A stretch of 64,000 nt of DNA from Caenimonas sedimenti (lineage in GTDB: Bacteria > Pseudomonadota > Gammaproteobacteria > Burkholderiales > Burkholderiaceae_C): assembly GCF_007833165.1 (NCBI RefSeq), contig NZ_VOBQ01000001.1, positions 1 through 64,000 of the forward strand. Direction: 5' to 3'. The translations under genes and the position numbers were made by a program. Under the pieces are notes generated by a model that was not told the origin of the DNA, did no database searches, and was given only the letters and a program-made list of their open reading frames with translations. This document shows, one piece after another, positions 1 through 8,132 of the stretch. Each line of letters starts with the position of its first letter. Position 1 is the first letter of the stretch.

Positions 1-347
1 AAGACTTCGATGCGCGGGAAGCGGCCTGCGGTGTTGCCGGGCAGCGTCCAGGAGACATCGACCACGCCGTCCTTGGCCTGGTCGTACAGCTGCACCGGGG
101 TGCCGCCCAGCTGCATGGCGGGGTAGCCCTCGAACTTGATGCGGCCGCCCGACTCTTTCTCGACCTTTTCCATCCACGGCTTGTGCATGGTCAGCCACAC
201 GTTGGACTGCGGCGCCATGAAGGTGTGGAACTTGAGGGTGACGGCTTGCTGGGCGAGGCCGCTCAGAGAGGAACCCCCGAGGGCCGCGGCGGCGCCGGAT
301 TTGAGCAGGGTACGACGTTGGATCATGATCGGCTTGACGTTGGTCAT
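1..347 (-). CDS. TRAP transporter substrate-binding protein (DctP family), C-terminus outside window
   Basis: Periplasmic receptor of a tripartite ATP-independent transporter, which captures an organic acid for a DctQM-type permease. Only the first 115 or so residues are here. They show a twin-arginine signal (RRTLLKSG at residues 11-18), an AQ cleavage region, and the DctP-type start of the mature chain (LKFHTFMAPQSN, then GGRIKFEGYPAMQLGG). The ATG at 347 overlaps the TGA of the upstream esterase gene (ATGA), so translation is probably coupled. An internal ATG at 326 would also keep the Tat motif. Pairing with a tannase-family esterase suggests that the receptor binds a released aromatic or other carboxylate; this is inference. 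Confidence 0.85.
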   Translation of the reverse strand, partial: MTNVKPIMIQRRTLLKSGAAAALGGSSLSGLAQQAVTLKFHTFMAPQSNVWLTMHKPWMEKVEKESGGRIKFEGYPAMQLGGTPVQLYDQAKDGVVDVSWTLPGNTAGRFPRIEV

Positions 348-1963
348 GGCGCCACGCAGCTGAAGTTCGCCGCATCGTCCGTGCTGCCGCTGCCCTTGTA
401 GCGCGCCACCTGAGGGTAGGGACACAACGGCCGGGTCCGGGTGGTCGCGTTGTTGTCGATGCGCGCCGCCGTGATCGACGACGGAGCGACACCCTTCTCG
501 GACCAGGCCATGAGCGCCCGGAAAGCGTCGCGGTCGGGCGTGGCCGGCACCAGGCCGCTGGATCCCTGGCCGAACTGGTTCACCCCCGGGCCGCCGCCGC
601 AGTGCCCCATGCCCGGCACCATGTAAAGCCGAGAGAACTCGTCCGCGCGGGCGGTCGCCTGCTTCATGCGATCGTAGTAGCGCAACGTGCCCTGCGGCAT
701 GATGAGGTTGTCGTTCCAGCCGTGGTACATGATCAGCTTGCCGCCCCGTTCCTTGAACGCGTTCAGGTCCGGGTTGTCGGTGGCCATGAGCGGGCCGACC
801 ATCTCGGCGTTCTTGTTGAAGAAGGCCTCGTAGTTGCCCAGCGTCAGCGTATTCCAGTCCCAGTTGGGATCGAAGTAGACCCAGTACCGGGCCTGGTCGA
901 TGGGGATCGGGAACGGGGCGGCGCCCGCCAGCGCCCCCAGGTCGGCACCACGCTCGACGCCCGGCCAGAGGAGCTGGCCGGCCGTGTTGCGTGCGCCACC
1001 CCAGATGCTCTGCAGGGCCTTGGCTTCGCCTCCGGTGAGGCAGGTGCCGTCGGCCGCCGTGCAGGAGGCCGTGGTGATGGCCGCGTCCTTCGTCGGATCG
1101 TAGGTGCAGTTGCGCGGGTCATCGATCACGCCGTCGGTGACGCCGTCCGCCGCATCGCACGCGGCGACCGCGCGGGTCGTCGCGAGCGTGCGCTTCGCGG
1201 CGGACAGCGGACCGCCGGCTTCCGCCTTCATCGCCACCTGCGGCCAGATCTGGTAGGCCTGGAAGCGGTCCCAGTGGACCGCCGGTGCGCCGGCGAGGAT
1301 CGCGTCGTAGTCCTTCGGGTAGCGCTGCGCCATCATCAGCCCCTGGCGGCCGCCGGTGGAACAGCCGTACCAGTAGGAGCGGACCGGGTCCTTGTCGTAG
1401 TAGGCCCGCACCAGTTGCTTGCCGACCTCGGCCATCAGGTGTTCCGAGCGGTAGGCGAAGTCGATCTGCAGCTGGGTGTTCGGCTTGCCCGGCTCGGCCA
1501 TGCCGAACGCGCCGGACAGCGAATTGCCGGTGTGACCGGTGTCCGTCTTGACGCCGACGAACCCCTGCCGTACGGAGTCGACCGCGGCGGCCAGTTGCGT
1601 GTTGCCGGCGTAGACGCCGTTGCCTTCCGCGCGGAACCTCCCGTTCCAGGCGGCCGTGGGTAACGTGACCCAGATGTTCACCTGCGGTTCCACCAGCACC
1701 TTGACCAGGCAGTACGGCTTGTCGGCCGGGCCCGTGCCGGTCGAGCCCGGAGCGGCTTCAAGAATCGTCACTTTCGCATCCGCGGTCAGGTTCACGGCGC
1801 CGATGCCCTGCATCGTGCAAGCCTTCACGGGGTCGATGGAGAGCAGTTCGGGCACGTCGGGCAGCGGTGCGTTGTCGCTGCCGCCGCAGGCCGCCAGGGC
1901 AGCAGCGGCGACGGCGGCCGCGAGGCTGGCCCGCGCGTTGTTGGATCGAAATGATGGGTTCAA
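344..1963 (-). CDS. Tannase/feruloyl esterase family lipoprotein
   Basis: Secreted serine hydrolase of the tannase/feruloyl esterase family (known members cleave gallate or hydroxycinnamate esters, or MHET). I chose the TTG at 1963 because GGAGA lies 5 bp upstream and a lipoprotein signal follows at once (LAAC lipobox, Cys26), giving 539 residues. The catalytic serine sits in GCSTGG (Ser202). The C-terminal histidine sits in GMGHCGGG. Cysteines flank both, matching the CS-D-HC disulfide arrangement known in this family. A Ca-loop-like DAADGVTDGVIDDPRNC is also present. The frame stays open to 2113, but that extension has no signal. The gene overlaps the TRAP receptor and diverges from the AraC gene. 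Confidence 0.86.
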   Translation of the reverse strand: MNPSFRSNNARASLAAAVAAAALAACGGSDNAPLPDVPELLSIDPVKACTMQGIGAVNLTADAKVTILEAAPGSTGTGPADKPYCLVKVLVEPQVNIWVTLPTAAWNGRFRAEGNGVYAGNTQLAAAVDSVRQGFVGVKTDTGHTGNSLSGAFGMAEPGKPNTQLQIDFAYRSEHLMAEVGKQLVRAYYDKDPVRSYWYGCSTGGRQGLMMAQRYPKDYDAILAGAPAVHWDRFQAYQIWPQVAMKAEAGGPLSAAKRTLATTRAVAACDAADGVTDGVIDDPRNCTYDPTKDAAITTASCTAADGTCLTGGEAKALQSIWGGARNTAGQLLWPGVERGADLGALAGAAPFPIPIDQARYWVYFDPNWDWNTLTLGNYEAFFNKNAEMVGPLMATDNPDLNAFKERGGKLIMYHGWNDNLIMPQGTLRYYDRMKQATARADEFSRLYMVPGMGHCGGGPGVNQFGQGSSGLVPATPDRDAFRALMAWSEKGVAPSSITAARIDNNATTRTRPLCPYPQVARYKGSGSTDDAANFSCVAP

Positions 1964-2164
1964 GGTGGTCTCCAGTGATGCAGCCGCGATTGCAGCTTGA
2001 AGGCCGGTGTGGTGTCTTGCAGAATCCGATCGTTTTTGCAGTGCGTGCGCGTCCGTTCGGGTAAACGCCGACCCGGCGTTGCGCCTAGCAGATATAGCGA
2101 AATTCGATAGCACTGCACGGCGCCAAACCGCAAAATGCGGGGTCTGCGGTACAAGGAGTTTTGG
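1964..2164. promoter_or_regulatory. Divergent promoter region between esterase and AraC gene
   Basis: These 201 bp separate the start sites of the divergent esterase and AraC genes and must carry both promoters. A perfect hairpin, CCGCA-AAA-TGCGG, lies at 2128-2140, 12 bp before the AAGGAG ribosome site of the AraC gene (2153-2158). It could be an operator half or a leader hairpin. I could not assign -35/-10 boxes with confidence. Confidence 0.45.
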
Positions 2165-3055
2165 ATGCAGGACCCGGCTTCCGGAAGCGCATGTGGGGAC
2201 CCTGTCTTCGAGCGCAGCCTGCTGACGACCGAGGCCGTCGATGGATGGCGCGGGTTTCCGGTGAGCTGGATCGAAGCTTCACCCCACGAAGTGCATGCGG
2301 AACTGCTGACCGAGCGCAATGCCCTCGTCATGATCGACACGGGCAGCACGCAGGCCGACTTCCACTATGGCAAGCGCGCCATGTCGTGGGAATTCCAGCC
2401 CGGCTCGATCGGCCTGTTCACGCCTGGCACCGAGCTGCGGCTCAGCAAGTGGCGCTGGACGCCGACGCGGCGCGTCCGCATCGACCTGGACGCGCCCCTG
2501 CCGGGCTGCGCGCTGGAAACCCTGCAAGGGTTCTGTGGCCCCACCGAGATCGAGTTTCGCGATCCCGAACTGACCGCGGTGGTGCGCGCCATGGTTCTCG
2601 AGATCGCGGGCGGCAACGCGAACGGACGTTTGTATGCGGAATCGCTTTCCCTGGGCGTTGCCTTGCGCCTGCAGCAACGCAAGAACGCCCGCTACGGCAC
2701 CGCACGCGAGCGCGGCAAGCTGAGCGGCGAGCAACTGAGGAAGGTCCAGGAACTGATTCGCGCCGACCTCGGCAAGGACCTTTGCCTGGCCGCGCTGGCG
2801 CGCGAAAGCGGGTTCAGCCCGGCCCAGTTCGTCCGGCTTTTCAAGAACACCGTGGGCTGCACGCCCTACCAGTACCTCTTTCAGGCCCGCCTGGAAGTGG
2901 CGCGTGAGCTGGTGCGGGCCAGCGACCAACCCCTCACCACCATCGCCGCCGAGACTGGCTTCGCCAGCCAGAGCCATATGACCTCGGCGTTCGCGAAGGC
3001 GTTCAATGTCCGCCCAGGGGAGATGCGGCGCCTGGAGCGGCTCCGGCCGCAGTGA
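2165..3055 (+). CDS. AraC family transcriptional regulator
   Basis: Probable activator of the divergent esterase/TRAP genes. It has 296 residues: an N-terminal cupin-like sensing half (about residues 20-170) and a C-terminal double helix-turn-helix (about 195-290). Recognisable AraC signatures are LAALARESGFSPAQFVRLFK and the closing IAAETGFASQSHMTSAFAKAF. I placed the start at the ATG at 2165 because AAGGAG lies 6 bp upstream; the in-frame ATG at 2135 has no ribosome site. The gene ends 7 bp from the convergent amidohydrolase stop. The ligand is unknown; context suggests an aromatic acid or ester product. Confidence 0.88.
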   Translation: MQDPASGSACGDPVFERSLLTTEAVDGWRGFPVSWIEASPHEVHAELLTERNALVMIDTGSTQADFHYGKRAMSWEFQPGSIGLFTPGTELRLSKWRWTPTRRVRIDLDAPLPGCALETLQGFCGPTEIEFRDPELTAVVRAMVLEIAGGNANGRLYAESLSLGVALRLQQRKNARYGTARERGKLSGEQLRKVQELIRADLGKDLCLAALARESGFSPAQFVRLFKNTVGCTPYQYLFQARLEVARELVRASDQPLTTIAAETGFASQSHMTSAFAKAFNVRPGEMRRLERLRPQ

Positions 3056-3062
3056 GCCCGGC

Positions 3063-4484
3063 CTACAGCCGCGCGAGCAGTGCCCGCACGGCGTCTCGCG
3101 ATTGCCGGCCGAGCTCGATGACATCGAGATCCGGCAGGCGCCCGTCGCGCACCACCTCCTTGCCGCCGACGAACATCCAGCGGAGGTCCGCCGTGCCTCC
3201 GCTCGCCACGGGCCCGATCGCAAGATCGTGCAGCCCGAAGTAGCGCGGGTCGCGGTCGATGCCATAGATGGACAAGTCCGCGGCCTGCCCCACCTCCACC
3301 GTGCCGACCGCGTCCAGGCCCATCAGCCTCGCGCCACCGGCCGTGCCCCAGCGCACCACGTCCTCCACGGTGGTGGATGCGGCCTCCGCCTCTCCCTGCC
3401 CGCCGCGGAAGTACGGCACGGCTTCATAACCCGCCCGCGCCCGCTGCATCAGCCAGGCCGCGTGCGTCTCGGAGATCATGTCGGCGGCTTCGTTCGAGGC
3501 CGCGCCATCGACGCCGATGGAGATCTGCGCGCCGGCGGCATCGAGCTGCCGCACCGGCGCGATGCCGCTGCCCAGCCGGCCATTGCTCTGGGGGCAGTGG
3601 GCGATGCCGGTGCGCGTCTTGCCCAGGAGCGCGATCTCGTCGTCGTCCAGCTTCACGAGGTGAGCGAACCAGACGTCCGGGCCCAGCCAGTCGATGGTCT
3701 CGCAGAACTGCACGGGCTTCATCTGGTGCTGGCTGTCCACCGTGTCCTGGTAATGCACCGTCTCCGACAGGTGCGAGTGCAGCCGCAGGCCGAGGCGCCG
3801 CGCCTGCGCCGCGCAATCGCGCAGTTCCTGCGGGCGCATGGAGTGGGGCGGCGTGGTGGGCGCCGAGACCAGCTTGCGCATCGCGTCCGGCGCCGGGTCG
3901 TGGTACAGCTGCGCCAACCGCTCGATGTCGGTCATGAAGCCGTCCAGCGTCTCGGGACGTGAAGCCGGCGGCAGGTTGCTCGTGTCCGCGACACGCGAGA
4001 GCGTGCCGCCGCCCCGGCACAGCACGAAACGCAGCCCCAGCTTTTCCGCCTCGTCGAACAGGATGGCCGACGTGTCGTACGGCATGTGAGGGTAGTAGTG
4101 GTAGTTGTGGTCCGCCACCGTGCCGCAGCCAGAGAGCGCGAGCTCCAGCAGGCCGATGCGCGCGGCCAGCCGGAAATCGTTCTCGTTCATCAGCGGACGC
4201 AGGCGCATCGGTGTGGCGGTGAGCCATGGTGTCAGCGTGGCGTTCAGCCCCACCGGATCGCCCTTCAACAACGACTGGAACAGGTGGTGGTGGGTGTTGA
4301 CCCAGGCCGGGTAGATGACGCAGCCGGTGGCGTCGAGTTGGCGCTCGCCGGGCTCGGGCGTCAGCGCGCCGATGGCGGCGATGCGGCCGGCGCGCACGCG
4401 CACGTCGGGCCCCGGGGCACGGGCGGCCGCGCCTGCCAGACCGGTCAGGATGGCCGTCGCGTTGCGGATCAGAAAGTCGGTCAT
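3063..4484 (-). CDS. Amidohydrolase, 8-oxoguanine/guanine deaminase-like
   Basis: Metal-dependent amidohydrolase (473 residues) of the deaminase branch that includes 8-oxoguanine deaminase and AtzB/TrzN-like enzymes. Metal-ligand motifs are visible in order: NTHHHLFQSLLKG (HxH), HSHLSE, WFAHLVKLDDDE and GVDGAASNE. The 8-oxoguanine deaminase-like stretch LALSGCGTVADH is also present. It probably removes an amino or similar group from an N-heterocyclic ring in the cytoplasm. The start overlaps the stop of the upstream Rieske gene (ATGA), and it is the last gene of the operon. Exact substrate is not deducible; AtzB-type dechlorination or ring deamination are alternatives. Confidence 0.82.
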   Translation of the reverse strand: MTDFLIRNATAILTGLAGAAARAPGPDVRVRAGRIAAIGALTPEPGERQLDATGCVIYPAWVNTHHHLFQSLLKGDPVGLNATLTPWLTATPMRLRPLMNENDFRLAARIGLLELALSGCGTVADHNYHYYPHMPYDTSAILFDEAEKLGLRFVLCRGGGTLSRVADTSNLPPASRPETLDGFMTDIERLAQLYHDPAPDAMRKLVSAPTTPPHSMRPQELRDCAAQARRLGLRLHSHLSETVHYQDTVDSQHQMKPVQFCETIDWLGPDVWFAHLVKLDDDEIALLGKTRTGIAHCPQSNGRLGSGIAPVRQLDAAGAQISIGVDGAASNEAADMISETHAAWLMQRARAGYEAVPYFRGGQGEAEAASTTVEDVVRWGTAGGARLMGLDAVGTVEVGQAADLSIYGIDRDPRYFGLHDLAIGPVASGGTADLRWMFVGGKEVVRDGRLPDLDVIELGRQSRDAVRALLARL

Positions 4485-5545
4485 GCGGGCGTTCCCAGGG
4501 ATTCAGGTGCGGCGGACTGCGCCAAGTTGCCGCGGTGGATTTCTTCTTCACCATGCGCGCGCAACAGGTCCAGCAACTGCTTGCGGATCACCAGCCCCGG
4601 CTTGTCCGAAGGCATGTGGAACTCCACCTTGCGGGTCGTGTCGATGCAGGCGTCGTAGTCGGTCGCTTCGAGAATGTCCCGGTCCTCGGCGGTGATGGTC
4701 GCGTCCCAGTCGATCAGGGCCTGCGTGCTGCACTCCGCCTCGCTGTCGTTCCGGTACAGCCACTGCACCAGCATCATGCGGTCGTCGTCGATCGGCGTTG
4801 CGCAGTTGTAGATGATGTGGTCGCGGCCGCTGGCCGGGTAGCTGCAGCCGAAGCGGCGGGAGAACGGCAGGTAATAGCGGTTCACCAGGTGGCGGTGCGT
4901 GATGGGCTCGGTGGTGCCGGTGATCTTGAACGAGGCTTCCGGGTTGCGGATGGGCACCAGCGTCTCGGCCTCGAAGCCGTAATCGGTCTCGCGGAACTCG
5001 TACGGCGCGGGCTTGGGTTGGTCCAGCAGGCCGAAGTTGCCCTTGTGCACGAACGAGAAGTGCGAGTTGTCGAAGGAGTTCTCCATCATGCGCAGGGGGC
5101 TGGTCTTCCATTCCTCGTAGAACTGGAAGATGCGCCGGTAGCCGGGTGCGCCGTCTTCCGGGAAGTGGGGGATGGGCTTGAGCGGATCGTCGAGCGCCAC
5201 CCACACGTAGCCGTATTTCTCCTGTGCGCGGTAGGCGGGCACCCTGGCGCCGGCCGGGATCTGCATGTCGGGCTGCTGCGGGATCTTCACGCAGGTGCCG
5301 GTGCAGTCGTACGTCCAGCCGTGGTAGCCGCAGACGATGTTGCCGTTCTCCACGGTCCCCTTGGACAGCTGCGCCGTGCGGTGGCAGCAGCGGTCGCGCA
5401 CGGCCGCGGGCGTGCCGTCGGCCTGCTTCCACAGCACGATGTCCTCGCCCATGAGCCTGAACGGTTTCGGGCCGTCGTCCAGGTGGGACACGGGCATGAG
5501 CGCGTACCAGAAGCGGCGCAGGACTTTTTGGCGAGTGGTCAGCAT
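4481..5545 (-). CDS. Rieske [2Fe-2S] oxygenase alpha-type subunit (copy 2)
   Basis: Terminal oxygenase of a Rieske non-haem iron system (354 residues), which would hydroxylate or demethylate the pathway substrate. The Rieske cluster motif is DRCCHRTAQL (CxH), followed by CGYHGW (CxxH), at about residues 50-80. The mononuclear iron motif is NSFDNSHFSFVH. It is a clear paralogue of the adjacent upstream gene. The AGGAGG ribosome site (5553-5558) sits at the edge of a short palindromic repeat, and the start lies 4 bp inside the end of the upstream frame. No reductase or ferredoxin gene lies next to it. Confidence 0.87.
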   Translation of the reverse strand: MLTTRQKVLRRFWYALMPVSHLDDGPKPFRLMGEDIVLWKQADGTPAAVRDRCCHRTAQLSKGTVENGNIVCGYHGWTYDCTGTCVKIPQQPDMQIPAGARVPAYRAQEKYGYVWVALDDPLKPIPHFPEDGAPGYRRIFQFYEEWKTSPLRMMENSFDNSHFSFVHKGNFGLLDQPKPAPYEFRETDYGFEAETLVPIRNPEASFKITGTTEPITHRHLVNRYYLPFSRRFGCSYPASGRDHIIYNCATPIDDDRMMLVQWLYRNDSEAECSTQALIDWDATITAEDRDILEATDYDACIDTTRKVEFHMPSDKPGLVIRKQLLDLLRAHGEEEIHRGNLAQSAAPESLGTPA

Positions 5546-6609
5546 GCGGGCACCTCCTGGATTCCTGCCTTCGCGGGAATGACGGAGATCCGGGTCCAGC
5601 GGTGCGCTTCCGTCTCGCCATGTTCCTTCAGCAACGCCAGCAGGCGCTTGCGCATCAGCATGCCGGGCCGGTCGCTGGCCATGCTCTGCTCGTCGCGGCG
5701 GACCACGTCCACCGGCGCGTCGGCGTTGACCGACTCCAGGATGACCTTGTCTTCCAGCACCACGCGCGTGTCCCAATCGTTCAGCAGCGCGGCCGGGCAA
5801 TCTTCCTCGCTGTCGTTCCGGTACAGCCACTGGATGATCTGGATCCGCTCGTCGTCGATCGGGGTGGCGCAGGTGTAGATGACGTGCTGGATACCGCTCG
5901 GGTAGCCCAGCCCCAGCTTGCGCAGGAACGGCAGGTGCCACTGGTTGGAGAACGTCCGCGTGGTCAGCGGATCGGTCGTGCCGGTGATCTGGTGGGACTC
6001 CGGCGGGTTGTTGATCTCCAGCACCATGCGCGCCTCGAAGCCGTAGTCGGTTTCGTCCAGGGCGAAGTGTTTCGGCTTGTGCTGGCCTGCCTGCCCGAAC
6101 GTGCCCTTGTGGACGAAAGCGAAGTGCGCGCTGTCGAAAGAGTTCTCCATCAGCCGCAGGGCGCCCGTCTTCCAGGTCTCGTCGAACTGGTGGATGCGGC
6201 GCCAGCCCAGGTCGTCTTCAGGCGTACCGAGCAAGGGCACCAGCGGCTCGCCCAGGCACACCCACGCGTAGCCGAAACGGGCCTGCGCCTTGAACGCCGG
6301 CACGCGGGCGCCGGCGGGAATCTGCATGTCGGGCTGCTGCGGGATCTTGACGCAGGCGCCGGTGCAGTCGTACGTCCAGCCGTGGTAGCCGCAGACGATG
6401 TGGCCGTCGGCACCGACGGTCCCCTTGGAGAGCTTCGCAGTGCGATGGCAGCAGCGGTCGCGCAGCGCCGCCGGCGTGCCGTCGGCCTGCTTCCACAGCA
6501 CGATGTTCTCGCCGAGCAGGGTGAAGGGCTGCGGGCCGGCGTCCAACCGGTCCATGGGCATCACGGCGTACCAGAAGCGCCGCAGCACGGGTTGCTTGGT
6601 GACGAGCAT
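5539..6609 (-). CDS. Rieske [2Fe-2S] oxygenase alpha-type subunit (copy 1)
   Basis: Second Rieske oxygenase of the operon (356 residues). It has DRCCHRTAKL (CxH) then CGYHGW (CxxH) for the 2Fe-2S cluster, and NSFDSAHFAFVH for the catalytic iron. It is close to the downstream copy throughout, so the pair arose by tandem duplication. Its last 15 or so residues (SVIPAKAGIQEVPAC) are not family sequence. They are read from a genomic palindromic repeat that has replaced or extended the natural end. It starts 10 bp after the upstream receptor gene. Substrate unknown; VanA-like demethylation or ring hydroxylation are both possible. Confidence 0.87.
   Translation of the reverse strand: MLVTKQPVLRRFWYAVMPMDRLDAGPQPFTLLGENIVLWKQADGTPAALRDRCCHRTAKLSKGTVGADGHIVCGYHGWTYDCTGACVKIPQQPDMQIPAGARVPAFKAQARFGYAWVCLGEPLVPLLGTPEDDLGWRRIHQFDETWKTGALRLMENSFDSAHFAFVHKGTFGQAGQHKPKHFALDETDYGFEARMVLEINNPPESHQITGTTDPLTTRTFSNQWHLPFLRKLGLGYPSGIQHVIYTCATPIDDERIQIIQWLYRNDSEEDCPAALLNDWDTRVVLEDKVILESVNADAPVDVVRRDEQSMASDRPGMLMRKRLLALLKEHGETEAHRWTRISVIPAKAGIQEVPAC
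5559..5585. repeat. Short palindromic repeat inside Rieske gene 3' end
   Basis: The sequence ATTCCTGCCTTCGCGGGAAT followed by GACGG forms an imperfect hairpin. It shares CCTTCGCGGGAATGACGG with the repeat at 19938-19963. It encodes the tail of one Rieske oxygenase, and its edge supplies the ribosome site of the next. Confidence 0.7.
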
Positions 6610-6619
6610 GGCGCGCGCC

Positions 6620-7591
6620 TTAAGGCATCACCTTGAGGTCTTTCACGAACTGCAGGGTGTAGGCCTGCTGCCAGTTCGGGATCGGCTTGATCTGGCCACT
6701 CGAGATCATGAAGTCATAGGTGTTCTTCCAGCGCGCGTCGGTCATGATGCCGGCGCCCTGCTTCGCGGCGTCGCCGGCGTCGAAGAACTTCATCTCCTTC
6801 AGCTTGCGATGGGCGAAGGCCAGCATCTCGTCGTCCATCTTCGGGTTGTCCTGCTTGATGAGCGCGTTGCCGGGTGCGGGATTCTCCAGGTAGCTCTTCC
6901 AGCCTTCGACGGTGGCGCGCACGAAGCGCTGCGTGAGGTCCGGGCGCTCCTTCACCGTCTTCTGCATGGTGGCGATGGTGTTGCCGTAGGGTGGGTAGCC
7001 GTCGTCCGCGAACAGGAAGAACTTCACCTTCATGCCAGCCTTCTCGGCCGTGTACGGCTCGGAGCCGGGGTAGCCCTGCTGCGCGATCGTCTTGTCGGCG
7101 AAGAACGGCTGCATGTTGGAGGTGTAGGGCCGGGCCTGGTCGTCGGTGAGGCCGTACTTGGCCTTCAGCCAGGGCCACCAGGTGCTGCGCCCGCTGGTGG
7201 CGACCAGCACGGTCTTGCCCTTGAGGTCGGCGAGGGTGTTCACGTCGGTGTGCGTCACCATCCCCTGCGGCTCCTTCTGGAACAGCGCGGCCACGGTGGT
7301 GAGCGGCACGCCCTGCTCGATGGCCGAGAGCACCTGGAAGTCCTTGCCCATGAAGAAGTCGGCCTGGCCGGCGGCAACGAGCTGCACGGCGTTGACCTGC
7401 GGCCCGCCCATCTTGATGGTGACGTCGAGCCCGTGCTTCTTGTAGATGCCGTTGGCGATGGCCTGGTAGTAGCCGCCGTGCTCGGCCTGCGCGTACCAGC
7501 TGGTGAGGAACGTGACCTTGTCCTGGGCCTGGGCCAGGGTCGCCGTGGCGGCCATGGTGACGAACGCGATGGCGGTGAGTGCAGATTTCAT
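6620..7591 (-). CDS. NMT1/SsuA-type ABC transporter substrate-binding protein (copy 2)
   Basis: Periplasmic receptor (323 residues) of the NMT1/THI5/SsuA fold, which binds pyrimidine-like, sulfonate or similar small substrates. It has a Sec signal (MKSALTAIAFVTMAATATLAQA) and the family stretch YYQAIANGIYKKHGLDVTIK. The ATG at 7591 has GGAGA 7 bp upstream, whereas the open frame to 7654 has no signal. It is a paralogue of the receptor at 11247-12230; both share WYAQAEHGG and DVTIKMGGPQVN. It lies 86 bp after the RidA gene, the largest gap in the operon, where a hairpin (GTGGC...GCCAC) may permit extra expression. Confidence 0.86.
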   Translation of the reverse strand: MKSALTAIAFVTMAATATLAQAQDKVTFLTSWYAQAEHGGYYQAIANGIYKKHGLDVTIKMGGPQVNAVQLVAAGQADFFMGKDFQVLSAIEQGVPLTTVAALFQKEPQGMVTHTDVNTLADLKGKTVLVATSGRSTWWPWLKAKYGLTDDQARPYTSNMQPFFADKTIAQQGYPGSEPYTAEKAGMKVKFFLFADDGYPPYGNTIATMQKTVKERPDLTQRFVRATVEGWKSYLENPAPGNALIKQDNPKMDDEMLAFAHRKLKEMKFFDAGDAAKQGAGIMTDARWKNTYDFMISSGQIKPIPNWQQAYTLQFVKDLKVMP

Positions 7592-7677
7592 TTCATTTTC
7601 TCCAGTGAGAACGTGGAACAAATCAGAGCAATGACCCGTGGCTTCGTGTGCCACTGCCTGCTTCTACTCTGCGGGAA

Positions 7678-8124
7678 TTACTTGATGTGGATCGTGGCTT
7701 CGACTTCGATCAGCGCGCCATCTCCAGGCATGAACCGTGCCACCTCCACCACCGTGCTGGCCGGCGGGTTGGTGGGATAGAAGAGGGAGCGGACGCGGTT
7801 GTAGAAGGGGTAGTGGCGCAGGTCGCGGAAGTACTGCACCAGCTTGATCGCATCGGCCATCTCCGCGCCGTGCTCCTGCGCGATCTGGCGGATGCGTTCG
7901 AGCACGAACCAGCTCTGGGCCACGGCCGGGGCTTCGTAGAGGTCCACCGTCATCTGGCCGGTGTCGTAGCCGATGCCGCGCAACTGTTCACGCGCATGCG
8001 GCGGCAGTTCTTCGTAGCTCTGCACGATGGCTTGGCGGCCAGGGTCGACTGCGACCACGCCGCTCACGAAGACGAAGTCACCCGCGCGGCGCGCCGCCGC
8101 GTAGTGCGCCATGGGTTGACCCAT
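7678..8124 (-). CDS. RidA/YjgF/RutC family protein
   Basis: Small RidA-superfamily protein (148 residues). The family contains imine/enamine deaminases and the RutC aminoacrylate hydrolase-type proteins of pyrimidine breakdown. Characteristic features are GDFVFVSGVVAVDP near the N-terminus and ALIEVEATIHIK at the C-terminus. The ATG at 8124 gives a compact protein starting 8 bp after the stop of the flavoprotein gene; a GTG at 8130 is the alternative. Its place between a flavoprotein oxidase and oxygenases suggests that it clears a reactive imine or enamine made in the pathway. That role is inferred from family and context. Confidence 0.83.
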   Translation of the reverse strand: MGQPMAHYAAARRAGDFVFVSGVVAVDPGRQAIVQSYEELPPHAREQLRGIGYDTGQMTVDLYEAPAVAQSWFVLERIRQIAQEHGAEMADAIKLVQYFRDLRHYPFYNRVRSLFYPTNPPASTVVEVARFMPGDGALIEVEATIHIK

Positions 8125-8132
8125 CTGCACGC

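Noticed and set aside
1964..2113. N-terminal extension of the tannase-family protein up to 2113
   Set aside because: It lacks a ribosome site and would bury the lipoprotein signal that starts at the TTG at 1963.
4535..5878. Long open frame on the plus strand opposite the Rieske genes
   Set aside because: High-GC antisense frame; the minus strand has full Rieske motifs, ribosome sites and overlaps, and the plus-strand product has no recognisable domain.
7592..7677. TPP riboswitch before the NMT1-type receptor
   Set aside because: No CTGAGA...ACCTGAtctGG-like elements; only a small GTGGC/GCCAC hairpin is seen.
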